64,000 nt of DNA, taken from Salinicola halophilus (GTDB taxonomy: Bacteria > Pseudomonadota > Gammaproteobacteria > Pseudomonadales > Halomonadaceae). A model generated the notes under the pieces. The model worked only from the letters and a program-made list of their open reading frames with translations, was not told the origin of the DNA and made no database searches. Positions 27,874 to 38,180 of the stretch are shown here, piece after piece (position 1 is the stretch's first letter; each line of letters begins with the position of its first letter). Position numbers and translations under genes: made by a program. The stretch lies in contig NZ_PZJV01000008.1 in assembly GCF_003206155.1 (NCBI RefSeq), positions 1 to 64,000 on the forward strand, in the 5' to 3' direction.

Positions 27874-29865
27874 ATGCCATCTCGCCGTCAGTTAGCCAAC
27901 GCCATTCGCGCGCTCTCCATGGACGCGGTCCAGCAAGCCAACTCCGGCCATCCCGGCATGCCGATGGGCATGGCCGACATCGCCGAAGTGCTCTGGAACG
28001 ACCATCTCAAGCACAACCCGGCCAATCCGGACTGGGAAGACCGCGACCGTTTCATTCTCTCCAACGGTCACGGCTCGATGCTGCACTACTCGCTGCTGCA
28101 TCTGACCGGCTACGGCCTGGAACTCGAAGAGCTCAAGAACTTTCGCCAGGTCGGCTCCAAGACGCCCGGCCATCCCGAACACGGCCTGACGCCCGGCATC
28201 GAGACCACGACCGGCCCGCTCGGTCAGGGTCTCGCCAACGGGGCCGGCATGGCGATCGCCGAACGCACGCTCGCCGCGCAGTTCAACCGCGACGGCCATG
28301 AGATCGTCGATCATCGCGTCTGGGTCTTCGCCGGTGACGGCTGCCTGATGGAAGGCGTCAGCCACGAAGCCAGCTCGCTGGCCGGGACGCTCGGGCTCGG
28401 CAACCTCACCGTCTTCTACGACGACAACGGCATCTCCATCGATGGCGAAGTCGAAGGCTGGTTCACCGACGACACCGCTGGCCGCTTCGAAGCCTACGAC
28501 TGGCACGTGGTGCGCGACGTCGACGGCCACGATGCCGAGCAGATCAGCAAGGCGATCGAAGAGGCCAAGTCGATAACCGACAAGCCCTCGCTGATCATCT
28601 GCAAGACCGTCATCGGCTTCGGGGCGCCCAACAAGGCGGGCAAGGAAGAGAGCCACGGTGCCGCCCTCGGCGAAGACGAAGTCGCCGCGGCGCGCAAGCA
28701 GCTCGGCTGGGAGTCGCCTGCGTTCGAGATCCCCGATGAGTACTACCAGGCGTGGGACGCCCGCGATCGCGGCCAGAAACTCGAGGCCGAGTACGACGCC
28801 AAGCTCGCGGCCTACGAAAAGGCGTATCCGGAGCTCGCGAAAGAGCTTAAGCGTCGCTACAGCGGCAAGCTGCCGGAGAGCTTCGACGGCGATGCGCTGG
28901 TCAAGCGCGCCCAGGAGAAGTCCGAAAAGCTCGCCTCGCGCAAGGCATCGCTTGCCGTGCTCAACGAGCTCGGCCCGGACCTGCCGGAACTGTTCGGCGG
29001 CAGCGCCGATCTCGCGCCTTCGAACCTGACGCTCTGGAAAGGCGCCAAGGCGATCAACAAGGGCGACTTCGACGGCGACTACCTGCACTACGGCGTGCGC
29101 GAATTCGGCATGGGCGCCATCGCCAACGGTATCGCCACCCACGGCGGATTCATCCCCTATGACGCCACCTTCCTAGTGTTCATGGAGTACATGCACAACG
29201 CCGTACGCATGTCGTCGCTCTCTCACACGCGGATCATCCACGTCTATACCCACGACTCCATCGGCGTCGGCGAGGACGGCCCGACCCACCAGCCGATCGA
29301 GCAGCTCGCCGATCTGCGCAACCTGCCGGGGCTGGCCACCTGGCGCCCCTGCGATGCTACCGAGACCGCGGCCTCCTGGGTCGAGGGTCTCGAGCGCGAG
29401 ACCGGACCGACCGCGCTGATCTTCTCGCGTCAGGACCTGCCGGCCCAGCCGCGTGACCACGAGCAGGTGAAGAACATCCGCCGTGGCGGCTACATTCTGC
29501 GCGACTGTGACGGCCAGCCGGATCTGCTGCTGATCGGCACCGGCTCCGAGGTCGATCTGGCCATGCAGGCCGCCGAACAGCTGGAAGACAAGGGCCACAA
29601 GGTGCGCGTCGTCTCCATGCCCTGCACCACCAAGTTCGACGAACAGGACCAGGGCTATCGCGACTCCGTCCTGCCGAGCAGCGTACGAAAGCGTCTGGCG
29701 ATCGAAGCCGCCATTCCGTCGACCTGGTACAAGTACGTGGGTCTCGACGGCGACGTCATGGGCATGACCACCTACGGCGAGTCCGGCAAGGGGAGCGATC
29801 TGTTCAAGCACTTCGGTTTCACCGTCGACAACGTCGTCGCCCGCGCCGAGAAACTGCTGGGCTGA
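27874..29865 (+). CDS. tkt: Transketolase
   Basis: This 663-residue thiamine-diphosphate enzyme moves two-carbon units between sugar phosphates. The N-terminal [20 protein letters not shown] and [17 protein letters not shown] match transketolase. The ThDP motif [13 protein letters not shown] is at about residues 154-166 and the transketolase pyrimidine-domain segment [20 protein letters not shown] at about 461-480. The length is typical. A strong terminator follows 27 bases past the stop. In relatives the gene precedes epd-pgk; here about 9.5 kb intervene. Confidence 0.98.
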   Translation: MPSRRQLANAIRALSMDAVQQANSGHPGMPMGMADIAEVLWNDHLKHNPANPDWEDRDRFILSNGHGSMLHYSLLHLTGYGLELEELKNFRQVGSKTPGHPEHGLTPGIETTTGPLGQGLANGAGMAIAERTLAAQFNRDGHEIVDHRVWVFAGDGCLMEGVSHEASSLAGTLGLGNLTVFYDDNGISIDGEVEGWFTDDTAGRFEAYDWHVVRDVDGHDAEQISKAIEEAKSITDKPSLIICKTVIGFGAPNKAGKEESHGAALGEDEVAAARKQLGWESPAFEIPDEYYQAWDARDRGQKLEAEYDAKLAAYEKAYPELAKELKRRYSGKLPESFDGDALVKRAQEKSEKLASRKASLAVLNELGPDLPELFGGSADLAPSNLTLWKGAKAINKGDFDGDYLHYGVREFGMGAIANGIATHGGFIPYDATFLVFMEYMHNAVRMSSLSHTRIIHVYTHDSIGVGEDGPTHQPIEQLADLRNLPGLATWRPCDATETAASWVEGLERETGPTALIFSRQDLPAQPRDHEQVKNIRRGGYILRDCDGQPDLLLIGTGSEVDLAMQAAEQLEDKGHKVRVVSMPCTTKFDEQDQGYRDSVLPSSVRKRLAIEAAIPSTWYKYVGLDGDVMGMTTYGESGKGSDLFKHFGFTVDNVVARAEKLLG

Positions 29866-29892
29866 TAGTTACCGCCCACGTCTCGCGATGAG

Positions 29893-29925
29893 AAACGCCC
29901 GGCCTCGTGCCGGGCGTTTTGTATT
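29893..29925 (+). terminator. Rho-independent terminator of tkt
   Basis: An 11-base-pair stem pairs AAACGCCCGGC (29893-29903) with GCCGGGCGTTT (29909-29919), followed by T and GTATT. Confidence 0.9.
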
Positions 29926-30046
29926 CCGGGTCGTGCGTTTCACGTCACGCTTTGTTCTCCCGACGAATGCCGCGCCATCGTTCGGTTTCTCGCGGTCATC
30001 GATGCGTATAGACTGAGCCCGCGCCGTCGATCTCGATCCGATGGCG

Positions 30047-30241
30047 CGTTCTCAGGGCGGGGTGAAAGTCCCCACCGGCGGTGATGACGCGACACGCTCG
30101 AGACGCCATCCGAGACGAACTCGGCAGGAAGTCAAAGAGATGAGCGTTCAAGCCCGCGAGCGCTCGAGGCACGATGTCTCGAGGTCAGCAGATTCGGTGA
30201 GACTCCGAAGCCGACGGTTAGAGTCCGGATGAAAGAGAACG
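30047..30241 (+). promoter_or_regulatory. FMN riboswitch (RFN element)
   Basis: The aptamer shows the conserved FMN-riboswitch parts in order: AGGGCGGGGTGAAAGTCCCC, ACCGGCGGTGAT, a variable arm, AGCCCGCGAGCG, a second variable arm, CAGATTCGGTGAGACTCCGA, AGCCGACGGTTAGAGTCCGG and ATGAAAGAGAACG. The closing P1 stem pairs CGTTCTC (30047-30053) with GAGAACG (30235-30241) perfectly. It lies 147 bases before the lumazine synthase gene. A short hairpin (GTGACG/CGTCAC, 30357-30370) just before the AAGGA site may belong to the expression platform. FMN binding is expected to lower expression. Confidence 0.96.
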
Positions 30242-30388
30242 GTTTTCTCAGCCAGCGACGACGCGACCCGTCGCCGAGTACTCTCGCAAGTCAGCGAGGC
30301 TCGACGACATCCTCTCTCGACCCGCCGAGCGGACCGAAGCCCTGATTCTGGTTCCCGTGACGACCGTCACCGACTCAAGGAAACGACC

Positions 30389-30886
30389 ATGAATCAGTCC
30401 ACACCCCTCACGCTATCCACGTCGACGCGCAGCGCGCGTATCGCCTTCATCCGCGCCGACTGGCACGGCGATATCGTCGAGAACTGCCACGCGAGCTTTC
30501 TCGCCACTCTCGCCGAGAACGGCTTCCCTATCGATCAGGTGGAGACCTTCACCGTCCCCGGCGTGTTCGAGATTCCGCTGCAGGCCAAACTGCTGGCGAA
30601 GAGCGGGCGCTACGGCGCCATCGTCGCGTCGGGGTTCGTCGTGGATGGCGGTATCTATCGTCACGATTTCGTCTCCACCGCAGTCATCGATGCACTGATG
30701 ACGCTGCAGATGGAGCAGGAGGTGCCGGTCATCTCCGCGGTGCTGACACCGCACCACTTTCACGAGCACGAGGCGCACCTGCAGTTCTTCCGCGAGCACT
30801 TCGTGACCAAGGGGTGTGAGGCCGGCGAAGCGTGCCTGAAGACGCTGGACAATCTGGCCCAGGTGCGCAGGCTCACCGCCGACTGA
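30389..30886 (+). CDS. ribH: 6,7-Dimethyl-8-ribityllumazine synthase, RibH2-like
   Basis: This 165-residue enzyme joins the ribityl-pyrimidine with dihydroxybutanone phosphate to form the riboflavin precursor. Recognisable parts are IAFIRADWHGDIV, TVPGVFEIPLQAK (about residues 56-68), ASGFVVDGGIYRHDFV (about 81-96, with the catalytic His) and VISAVLTPHHFHEHEAH. The pattern is closer to the RibH2 type, known from Brucella and rhizobia, than to the nusB-linked RibH1. It is a single gene under an FMN riboswitch and ends at a strong terminator, so a second general ribH may lie elsewhere (inference). Confidence 0.93.
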   Translation: MNQSTPLTLSTSTRSARIAFIRADWHGDIVENCHASFLATLAENGFPIDQVETFTVPGVFEIPLQAKLLAKSGRYGAIVASGFVVDGGIYRHDFVSTAVIDALMTLQMEQEVPVISAVLTPHHFHEHEAHLQFFREHFVTKGCEAGEACLKTLDNLAQVRRLTAD

Positions 30887-30922
30887 GCGCCACCGCACCG
30901 GTCGTCGCACTCGGCACCTCGC

Positions 30923-30958
30923 AAAAAAGCCCCCGCCATCCTCGATGGCGGGGGCTTT
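30923..30958. terminator. Bidirectional terminator between ribH and tctA
   Basis: A 15-base-pair perfect stem pairs AAAGCCCCCGCCATC (30926-30940) with GATGGCGGGGGCTTT (30944-30958). It has an A-run on the left and T's on the right, so it can serve ribH and the convergent tctABC operon. Confidence 0.92.
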
Positions 30959-31095
30959 CTCGTTACCGGCACGTCGTCGCGAAGCGGTTTCGTCAACCAG
31001 ACTTCTTTAGCGGCTGGGTCACGGCGACGGCGCCGACCGCCTGTGGACAGGATGAACCATGACGGTTCTCCCCTGCGATCGGCGCGACTGACCGA

Positions 31096-32598
31096 CTAGC
31101 TCTGCATGCTGGCATGGCGACGATTGCGAATGTTGATATAGATCGCGAAGGCCAGCGACATGGCGATCAGCGCCCACAGCAGCATCGCGATCGGGCTCTT
31201 GGTGAAGAAGATCGAGTAGTTACCGTAGGACTCGAGACTCTTCACGAAGTAGATCTCTGCCGACTTGCCGAGGATGAAGCCGATGATCAGCGGCACCGTC
31301 TCCAGTCCGATCTTGTGGGCGATCCAGCCGAACACGCCGAAGAGCAGCAGCGTCCAGACGTCGAACATGATGCCGTAGTTGATCGCATACGCCCCCACCA
31401 CACACATCATGATGATCAGCGGATAGAGGATGTACTTGGGTACCTCGATCACCTTGGCGATGGGCTTGATCGCCAGATACATGATCGCGAACATCAGCAG
31501 GTTGGCCACCAGCAGGCCGATGATGATCAGATACCAGGTATCCATGTTGTTGCCGATGAACAACGGACCGACTTGAATGCCCTGGAGCGTGAACGCACCG
31601 ATCAGAATCGCGGTGGTGGAGTCGCCCGGAATCCCCAGCGAGAGCAGCGGCACCAGCGCGCCGCCGGTCAGCGCATTGTTGGAGGACTCCGACGAAACGA
31701 TACCCTGCGGCGCGCCCTTGCCCATCTGGGAAGAGTCCCGCGAGAAGTTCTTCTCCTGGCTGTACGCCAGCACCGATGCTGCGCTGCCGCCGACACCGGG
31801 CAGCATGCCCACAAAGGTGCCGATGCTCGACGAGCGCACCAGATTCAAGAACTGGCCCTTGAAGACGCTGAACGAGAACTTCTTGCCGTTTTTCAGCGAG
31901 ATGCGCCCCTGGTTCGCTTCATCCTTGAAGCTCTTCTCCGCATCCAGCAGCACCGTGGTCAGACCGAAGATCCCGATCAGTACCGGCAGCAGCGAGAAGC
32001 CGTCGATCAGGTAGTACTCCATCCAGTCGAACATCAATCGCGTCTCGCCGTTACCGCCATCCATGATCGAGTAGGTACCGATCAGACTCAGCCAGACACC
32101 CAGCACGCCGCTGAAGATTCCCATCAGCAGATTGGAGCAGAGCGAGGCGATGACCGTCAGCGCCAGCAGGATGATCAGGAATTTCTCCACGTTGGAGAAC
32201 TTGATCGCAAAGTCGGCGAGGATCGGCGCGAAGAAGAACAGCACGGCGGCACTGAAGAGACCGCCGAAGATCGAGGCGACGATCCCCGTCTTGAGCGCCC
32301 GCTCGCCTTCACCGCGCTGCGCCATGGGGTAGCCGTCGAACGTGGTGGTGATCGACGATGGCGTCCCGGGAATGTTGAGCAGCACTGCCGGCACCATACC
32401 GCCGGAGATCCCCCCGACGTAGAGCCCTAGCAGCAGCGCGACGCCGTTCTCGAGGCCAAAGGCGTAGGTCAACGGCAGACACACCGCCACCGCCATGGTG
32501 GCCGTCATGCCTGGAATCGCACCGAAGATAATGCCGACCAGCGTACCGGCGGCGATCAGGCCGAAAAACAGCGGCGTGAGATGAGACAGAATGTCCAT
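31096..32598 (-). CDS. tctA: Tripartite tricarboxylate transporter, large membrane subunit TctA
   Basis: This 500-residue protein has about 12 membrane segments. The TctA signature appears as GAIPGMTATMAVAVCLPLTY near the N-terminus, PAVLLNIPGTPSSITTTFDG (about residues 70-89), and repeated as LPGVGGSAASVLAY and LSLGIPGDSTTAILIGAF in the second half. It forms the Na+- or H+-driven carrier with TctB, fed by the binding protein TctC. It is the last gene of tctCBA and ends near the shared terminator. Confidence 0.97.
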   Translation of the reverse strand: MDILSHLTPLFFGLIAAGTLVGIIFGAIPGMTATMAVAVCLPLTYAFGLENGVALLLGLYVGGISGGMVPAVLLNIPGTPSSITTTFDGYPMAQRGEGERALKTGIVASIFGGLFSAAVLFFFAPILADFAIKFSNVEKFLIILLALTVIASLCSNLLMGIFSGVLGVWLSLIGTYSIMDGGNGETRLMFDWMEYYLIDGFSLLPVLIGIFGLTTVLLDAEKSFKDEANQGRISLKNGKKFSFSVFKGQFLNLVRSSSIGTFVGMLPGVGGSAASVLAYSQEKNFSRDSSQMGKGAPQGIVSSESSNNALTGGALVPLLSLGIPGDSTTAILIGAFTLQGIQVGPLFIGNNMDTWYLIIIGLLVANLLMFAIMYLAIKPIAKVIEVPKYILYPLIIMMCVVGAYAINYGIMFDVWTLLLFGVFGWIAHKIGLETVPLIIGFILGKSAEIYFVKSLESYGNYSIFFTKSPIAMLLWALIAMSLAFAIYINIRNRRHASMQS

Positions 32599-32616
32599 GG
32601 TGTACGTCTCCGATGA

Positions 32617-33060
32617 TCAGGGCAACGTGATGCGAAACAGTTGCGCCAGCACGTACCATGCAAGCGTCGGCGCGATCAGCGCGTTCACCACGACGATCAG
32701 CAGCAGTCGTCGCGAGAAGTGATCGATGTAGAGCAGCGACAGGGCCAGCACGAAGACGATCGAGCAGATCAGAAAGCTGTAACCGGTGTTGGGAAAGACG
32801 TCGCTGAGCACACCCATCATGTAGAAATAGATCGTCGTCAGAACGATCGTGCCGAAGAAGCGCTTGCGATCGAACTCGCCGCCCCGCCCCGCCAGCGCGC
32901 GGCCCGCCTGCTTGATACCGGGCGCGACGTGGCGATAGCGGGTGAGCAGGATCACGCCCAGCAGGATCACCAGGATCCAGGTCACGATCCGCGGGAAGAA
33001 CAGATGCGACTGTCCGAAGTCGATGCTGACATCGAACAGAGATAACCAGTGGCTTTCCAT
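32617..33060 (-). CDS. tctB: Tripartite tricarboxylate transporter, small membrane subunit TctB
   Basis: This 147-residue membrane protein has about four hydrophobic segments, the size and pattern of TctB. Sequence conservation in this subunit is low, so the call rests mainly on its position between tctC and tctA and on its topology. An AGGAG site lies about ten bases before the ATG. Confidence 0.9.
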   Translation of the reverse strand: MESHWLSLFDVSIDFGQSHLFFPRIVTWILVILLGVILLTRYRHVAPGIKQAGRALAGRGGEFDRKRFFGTIVLTTIYFYMMGVLSDVFPNTGYSFLICSIVFVLALSLLYIDHFSRRLLLIVVVNALIAPTLAWYVLAQLFRITLP

Positions 33061-33146
33061 GGAAAGCGTCTCCTACGTCGGCACCTCGCCGACAGCAGCA
33101 GGGGGAAGGAGGGGCGCCGACCGCGAGAGGGTCGGCGCCGGATGGA

Positions 33147-34199
33147 TCAACCCTGGAGGTTGCCGATGATGCCTTCGTACTCGTCGTTCTTCTGCTTGAT
33201 CGACTCGACGGCCTCGGCAGAAGGCTTGAAGTCGGGCACGAAGAACGCGCGCTTGAGCTGCTCGTTCACTTCGTCCTCTTCGAAGACGTCGGCCAGGGCG
33301 TTGTCGATGCAGTCGACGGCGGCCTGATCCATGTCCTTGTTGTAGAGGAAGAAGAACTCCTTATCGAAAGTGAAGCTCTCGTCGGCGTCCGCGCTCATCG
33401 GGATGTCGACACCGGCGTACTGGAGGAGCTGCTCACGAGTGGTGTCGCCCATGCCCTCTTCGTTGGTCTGGGCAATGGTCTCTTCCGGCGAGGTGAGCCA
33501 AATGAAGCGCATCGACTTCTGATCGTCTTCGGGCAGGTTGGTGTACTGCTCGTTGGCCTGCACCGAGCCGTTGATCACGTCCACCGCACCGTCGAACAGC
33601 AGCTGGTTCTTGTCGGCCTGCGAGCCGGTATTGACCGCGACGATGTTGTCTTCCTGCCCCGGATGCTCGAGGCGAACTGCGTTCTTGAGCGCGGAGAAAC
33701 CGAGTTCCGAAACGCCGCCCGGCTGGATGGCGACACGCACGCGCTCGCCGTTGCCGGCGGCCTCGATGATGTCGTCCATCGTCTGGTAGTCCGACCCCTT
33801 GGGCACCAGATAGGCGTTACCCGGGTTGATGGCGAAGGTCGGGCCGACGGTGTAGTTCTCGAAGATGTCGGGATAGCCGTTCACGCCGTAGAGGTTGCCG
33901 AGGTAGCTGCCATCGTGGAAGACCATGATGGTGTTGCCGCGACGATCGCGCTCGAGTGCGCGGAAGGCGCCCATGACGCCGACGGCATCGACCTTGGCGT
34001 TGATGTCGAGCTTGTCGGCGAGCTGGTCGACGACGATGCTCGACGCCTGATAGGTGTCGCCGCCGGTCGAGGTCGAACCGATGACGACTCGCAGGTTGCT
34101 CGGCAGCGGACAGTCGTCCTGCGCCTGGGCGGTCGCGGTCACGCCGAGAGCGGCGGTGGTCAGTGCAACGACGCAAGCCTTGCTGAAAATCGTGGTCAT
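33147..34199 (-). CDS. tctC: Tripartite tricarboxylate transporter binding protein TctC
   Basis: This periplasmic binding protein of 350 residues has a signal peptide (MTTIFSKACVVALTTAALGV, cut after AQA) and the TctC/BugT fold: LRVVIGSTSTGGDTYQASSI at the start of the mature part and IQPGGVSELGFSALKNAVRL in the second lobe. It delivers a carboxylate to TctAB; the exact ligand is unknown. The ATG at 34199 follows GAAGGAAG at good spacing; the frame is open 14 codons further. The operator-like palindrome lies about 140 bases upstream. Confidence 0.93.
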   Translation of the reverse strand: MTTIFSKACVVALTTAALGVTATAQAQDDCPLPSNLRVVIGSTSTGGDTYQASSIVVDQLADKLDINAKVDAVGVMGAFRALERDRRGNTIMVFHDGSYLGNLYGVNGYPDIFENYTVGPTFAINPGNAYLVPKGSDYQTMDDIIEAAGNGERVRVAIQPGGVSELGFSALKNAVRLEHPGQEDNIVAVNTGSQADKNQLLFDGAVDVINGSVQANEQYTNLPEDDQKSMRFIWLTSPEETIAQTNEEGMGDTTREQLLQYAGVDIPMSADADESFTFDKEFFFLYNKDMDQAAVDCIDNALADVFEEDEVNEQLKRAFFVPDFKPSAEAVESIKQKNDEYEGIIGNLQG

Positions 34200-34338
34200 G
34201 ATACGTCTTCCTTCACCGTTGATTCGCTGCCGTGTGCGCAAGGCACATCGGCGCGAAGTGGAATGATAGCGTTATCATCAGTGTCGCTAGCGAAGGTAAA
34301 GAAGGCGACTTTGTCAGACAATTCAACTTAGGTCGGCA

Positions 34339-34348
34339 GACTAAAGTC
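34339..34348 (-). promoter_or_regulatory. GACTTTAGTC palindrome upstream of tctC
   Basis: A perfect copy of the palindrome, read toward the gene as GAGACTTTAGTCTGCC, lies in the 330-base gap between tctC and fbaB. It is the third perfect copy in the window. Confidence 0.6.
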
Positions 34349-34463
34349 TCATGACGAAAAACCACCGCACAGCAGTCGTCTAGCGGTAATACCGGGAAAG
34401 CCACGGCAGCGATTTCTTGGCGAGCATTCACCAGCCCAACGGCGGTGAACGCCCGTCGTCCAG

Positions 34464-34493
34464 ACAAAAAAAGAGCCCGCTGTCGCGGGCTCT
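34464..34493 (-). terminator. Rho-independent terminator of fbaB
   Basis: The stem AGAGCCCGC (34472-34480) pairs with GCGGGCTCT (34485-34493). On the minus strand it is followed by a run of seven further T's. Confidence 0.92.
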
Positions 34494-34533
34494 CGGATTG
34501 TGGTGGCGGTCGTGACCACCGTTTGCAAAACGA

Positions 34534-35586
<1,053 letters not shown>

Positions 35587-36131
35587 GATGCGGTTCCTCT
35601 CTTCTCAAGATGACGAGTCCACGCGAGCCGACGTGCTCGCGCGAACCTCTTGGGTACGTTCTGGTGACGTCGTGCGCATCGCTTCGCAAAAGCCGTACGC
35701 TTTGTGCTGGCGTACATTTCCGCCAAGCCGCGCGCCGATGGATGTCCAAGATTCGAGCCGCGTCACCGCGCAGTCTCGAAAAAGTCTAGCGAGGGCCGCC
35801 TTTGCCATCCGACAAACGAGGTGGCCTCGGGCGTGCCCAAAAATTCGACGGAGGCCGGTGTCCGCTTCCACGCGGTGGAACGGGGCGCTGCCGACTCGCG
35901 CCGGCCGGTTCGACGGCGCCGTCCAAGAATAAGCGACATTGCGTCGCAGTTCACCCACTGCACGCGCCGCGTTTACGTAATTGCGACACACCGGCGCGTC
36001 CGGCAAGACTGCCACGAAACGCCGGGGCGATGCGGCTGAAAATCCTCAGTGAAAGGTGCCCATGGAGCGCCCCATCGTGATCGCGGTCGGTTTTGCTAAG
36101 ATACACGGCTCGCCATTCCGAGGGTGGACTC
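35587..36131. other. Intergenic region between fbaB and lrgA
   Basis: About 545 bases between divergent genes. Short open frames on both strands lack ribosome binding sites and recognisable products. A TAAGAT box near 36097-36102, about 30 bases before lrgA, could be a -10 element, but no clear -35 is present. AAAAAGTCTAG near 35780-35789 resembles one arm of the palindrome. Confidence 0.4.
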
Positions 36132-36506
36132 ATGCAGGTGCTGCGCGGTTTTCTCTGGCTGCTGGCCGGGTTGTTGTTCGGTCAGAGCGTCGTGCCCTGG
36201 CTGCCTGTCGCGCTGCCGGCCGGCGTCGTCGGCATGTTGGCGCTCACGCTCGTCTTTGCGCTGCGCGGCGGTATCGATGCCGATGTCGCCGCCGTCAGCC
36301 AGCCGCTCATCGGCATGCTGGCTCTACTCATCATGCCGGGCGTGGTAGAGATCTTCTTCGTTGCCGGACGTTTCGCCGATCAGGCCGGTGCCATTCTCGT
36401 CGCCCTGCTCGTGGGGACGCTGGCGAGTGTCGCCTCGACCCTGTGGCTGCTCAAGCAATGCCTGCCCGCCGAACCGGCCGCGCGCGACGTCGAGGAAGCC
36501 ACGTGA
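36132..36506 (+). CDS. lrgA: CidA/LrgA-family membrane protein
   Basis: This 124-residue protein has about four hydrophobic segments and the LrgA pattern (LLFGQSVVPWLPVALPAGVV, then MLALLIMPGVVEIFF at about residues 63-77). LrgA/CidA proteins form a holin-like pair with LrgB, and several have been linked to export or uptake of small metabolites such as pyruvate, glycolate or acetate. The ATG at 36132 follows GAGGGTGG. The last codons overlap the GTG start of lrgB. Confidence 0.9.
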   Translation: MQVLRGFLWLLAGLLFGQSVVPWLPVALPAGVVGMLALTLVFALRGGIDADVAAVSQPLIGMLALLIMPGVVEIFFVAGRFADQAGAILVALLVGTLASVASTLWLLKQCLPAEPAARDVEEAT

Positions 36507-37234
36507 CGCCGCCCCTCTTCGCCTCTCTGGCCAAGCTGCCGACGCTCTGGTTTCAAACCCCGATCGCCTCGATCGCGCTGACGCTGGCGGCCTACTTTCT
36601 CGGCGTGCGGGTGTTCAAGCTGCTGGGCCGCCCCAACTGGTGCCCGGCGATGCTGATCGCGGCGCTGTTCATCGCCGCGGTGATCGCCCTGCTGCCCGTG
36701 GGTATCGACGACTACAAGACAGGAGCGGCCTGGCTGATGCTGCTGCTCGGCCCGGCGACGGTCGCGCTTGCGGTACCGCTCTATCAGCAGCTGGGCCAGA
36801 TACGCGCGCTGTGGAAACCGATCGTGATGACCCTGCCGCTCTCGGCGACGCTCGCCGCCTGCTACGCGCTGGTGATCGCCTGGGCGATGGGCGCGCCTTT
36901 GAACGTGCTCGCGTCGCTGGCGCCGAAGTCGGTCACCTCGCCGATCGCGCTGAGCCTCACCGAGGAGCTCGGCGGCTCGACCGCGCTGCTGATGGGCTCG
37001 CTGATGCTCACCGGCCTCACCGCGATCTTCGCCGTCGAGTGGCTGTGTCGGCTGATGGCGATTCGCGATCATCGGCTGATCGGGTTGGCGCTGGGCATCA
37101 ACGGCCACGCGCTGGGCACCGTGCGCGCTTTCGAGATCAGCCATCAGGCCGGCGCCTTTGCCTCGCTCGGCATGAGTCTCACCGGCGTATTCACTGCCAT
37201 CGTGCTGCCGGTGGCGTGGCATCTGCTGTTCTAG
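36503..37234 (+). CDS. lrgB: CidB/LrgB-family membrane protein
   Basis: This protein of 243 residues has multiple hydrophobic segments. The LrgB signatures AGAAWLMLLLGPATVALAVP (about residues 73-92), LAPKSVTSPIALSLTEELGG (about 137-156) and GINGHALGTVRAFEISHQAG (about 198-217) are all present. The start is GTG overlapping the lrgA stop by four bases. It is the partner of LrgA in the inner membrane; its substrate is not known here. Confidence 0.93.
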   Translation: MTPPLFASLAKLPTLWFQTPIASIALTLAAYFLGVRVFKLLGRPNWCPAMLIAALFIAAVIALLPVGIDDYKTGAAWLMLLLGPATVALAVPLYQQLGQIRALWKPIVMTLPLSATLAACYALVIAWAMGAPLNVLASLAPKSVTSPIALSLTEELGGSTALLMGSLMLTGLTAIFAVEWLCRLMAIRDHRLIGLALGINGHALGTVRAFEISHQAGAFASLGMSLTGVFTAIVLPVAWHLLF

Positions 37235-37377
37235 GCGTCCCACGACATCACGCACGCTCGCCGGGTCGCCATGAAGCGCCCGACGTCCCGACCTGCCTTC
37301 GCTGCCCGACCTCATGCACTACGCTTGAGGTCATTCGCTCGACAATCCTGAGTTCCGATGGCTGGGAGGCCAACACC

Positions 37378-38139
37378 ATGACGATCGCCAGCGACAGCGG
37401 CCAGGGCAGCCCGACCCTGGTCCTGATGCACTTTTTCGGCAGTTCCCATCACGAGTGGCAGGAGGTGATCGAGGATCTCGAAACCGACATCCGCGTCGTG
37501 ACCCTCGACATGCCGGGCTTCGGCGCCGCCAGTGACGTTGCCGGTTTCGACGGCGTGTCGATGACGCGCCACGTGATCGAGCATATCGAGGCCGCCGCTC
37601 TCACCGACGTGGTGCTGGTCGGCCACTCCTTTTCGGGGCGCATCGCCATGACCGTCGCCGCCGAGCAGCCGGAGTGGCTGCGTGCGCTGGTGCTGATCGC
37701 GCCCTCCCCGCCCGGCCCGCAGCCGGTCAGCGACGAGGAGCAGCGCTTCCAGTTGAACTTCGATTTCAGCGAAGCCCAGGCGCGGGAATTCATCGATGGC
37801 GCCTGCCAGGTCGCGCTCGACCCGGCGCGCTACCAGCAGGCGGTGGAGGATGCGATCACCGCCAACCCCACGGCGTGGCGCGCCTGGCCGAGCGAGACCT
37901 ACGCCGAGGACTGGCGCGAGCGCGTCGGCCAATTGAGCCTGCCCGCTTGGGTGCTGGTGGGTGACGGTGACCCGTCGCTACCGCCGGCGGTGCAGCGGGA
38001 ATCCGTCATGCCGCACCTGAGCAACGGCGCGCTGGAGATCTACCCCGGCTACGGCCATCTGCTGCCGATGGAGATGCCGGAGACGCTGGCGGAAAGGCTC
38101 AACGCCATCGCCGCCCAAACCGCGGCCGCGCGGGTCTGA
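37378..38139 (+). CDS. Alpha/beta-hydrolase
   Basis: This 253-residue hydrolase has the classical layout: oxyanion segment LMHFFGSSHHEW (about residues 17-28), nucleophile elbow VGHSFSGRIA (Ser near residue 84), a late acidic residue in VLVGDGDPSLPP and the catalytic His in YPGYGHLLPMEMPE. The substrate is unknown. The start follows GGGAGG with eight bases of spacing. It lies about 140 bases after lrgB on the same strand. Confidence 0.9.
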   Translation: MTIASDSGQGSPTLVLMHFFGSSHHEWQEVIEDLETDIRVVTLDMPGFGAASDVAGFDGVSMTRHVIEHIEAAALTDVVLVGHSFSGRIAMTVAAEQPEWLRALVLIAPSPPGPQPVSDEEQRFQLNFDFSEAQAREFIDGACQVALDPARYQQAVEDAITANPTAWRAWPSETYAEDWRERVGQLSLPAWVLVGDGDPSLPPAVQRESVMPHLSNGALEIYPGYGHLLPMEMPETLAERLNAIAAQTAAARV

Positions 38140-38180
38140 TCTCGCGTCGGACGCGATCCCACCGGCTCGCCGCGCCGACC

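Noticed and set aside
35777-35789. Further palindrome copy before fbaB
   Set aside because: Only one arm (AAAGTCTAG) matches; the other arm is absent.
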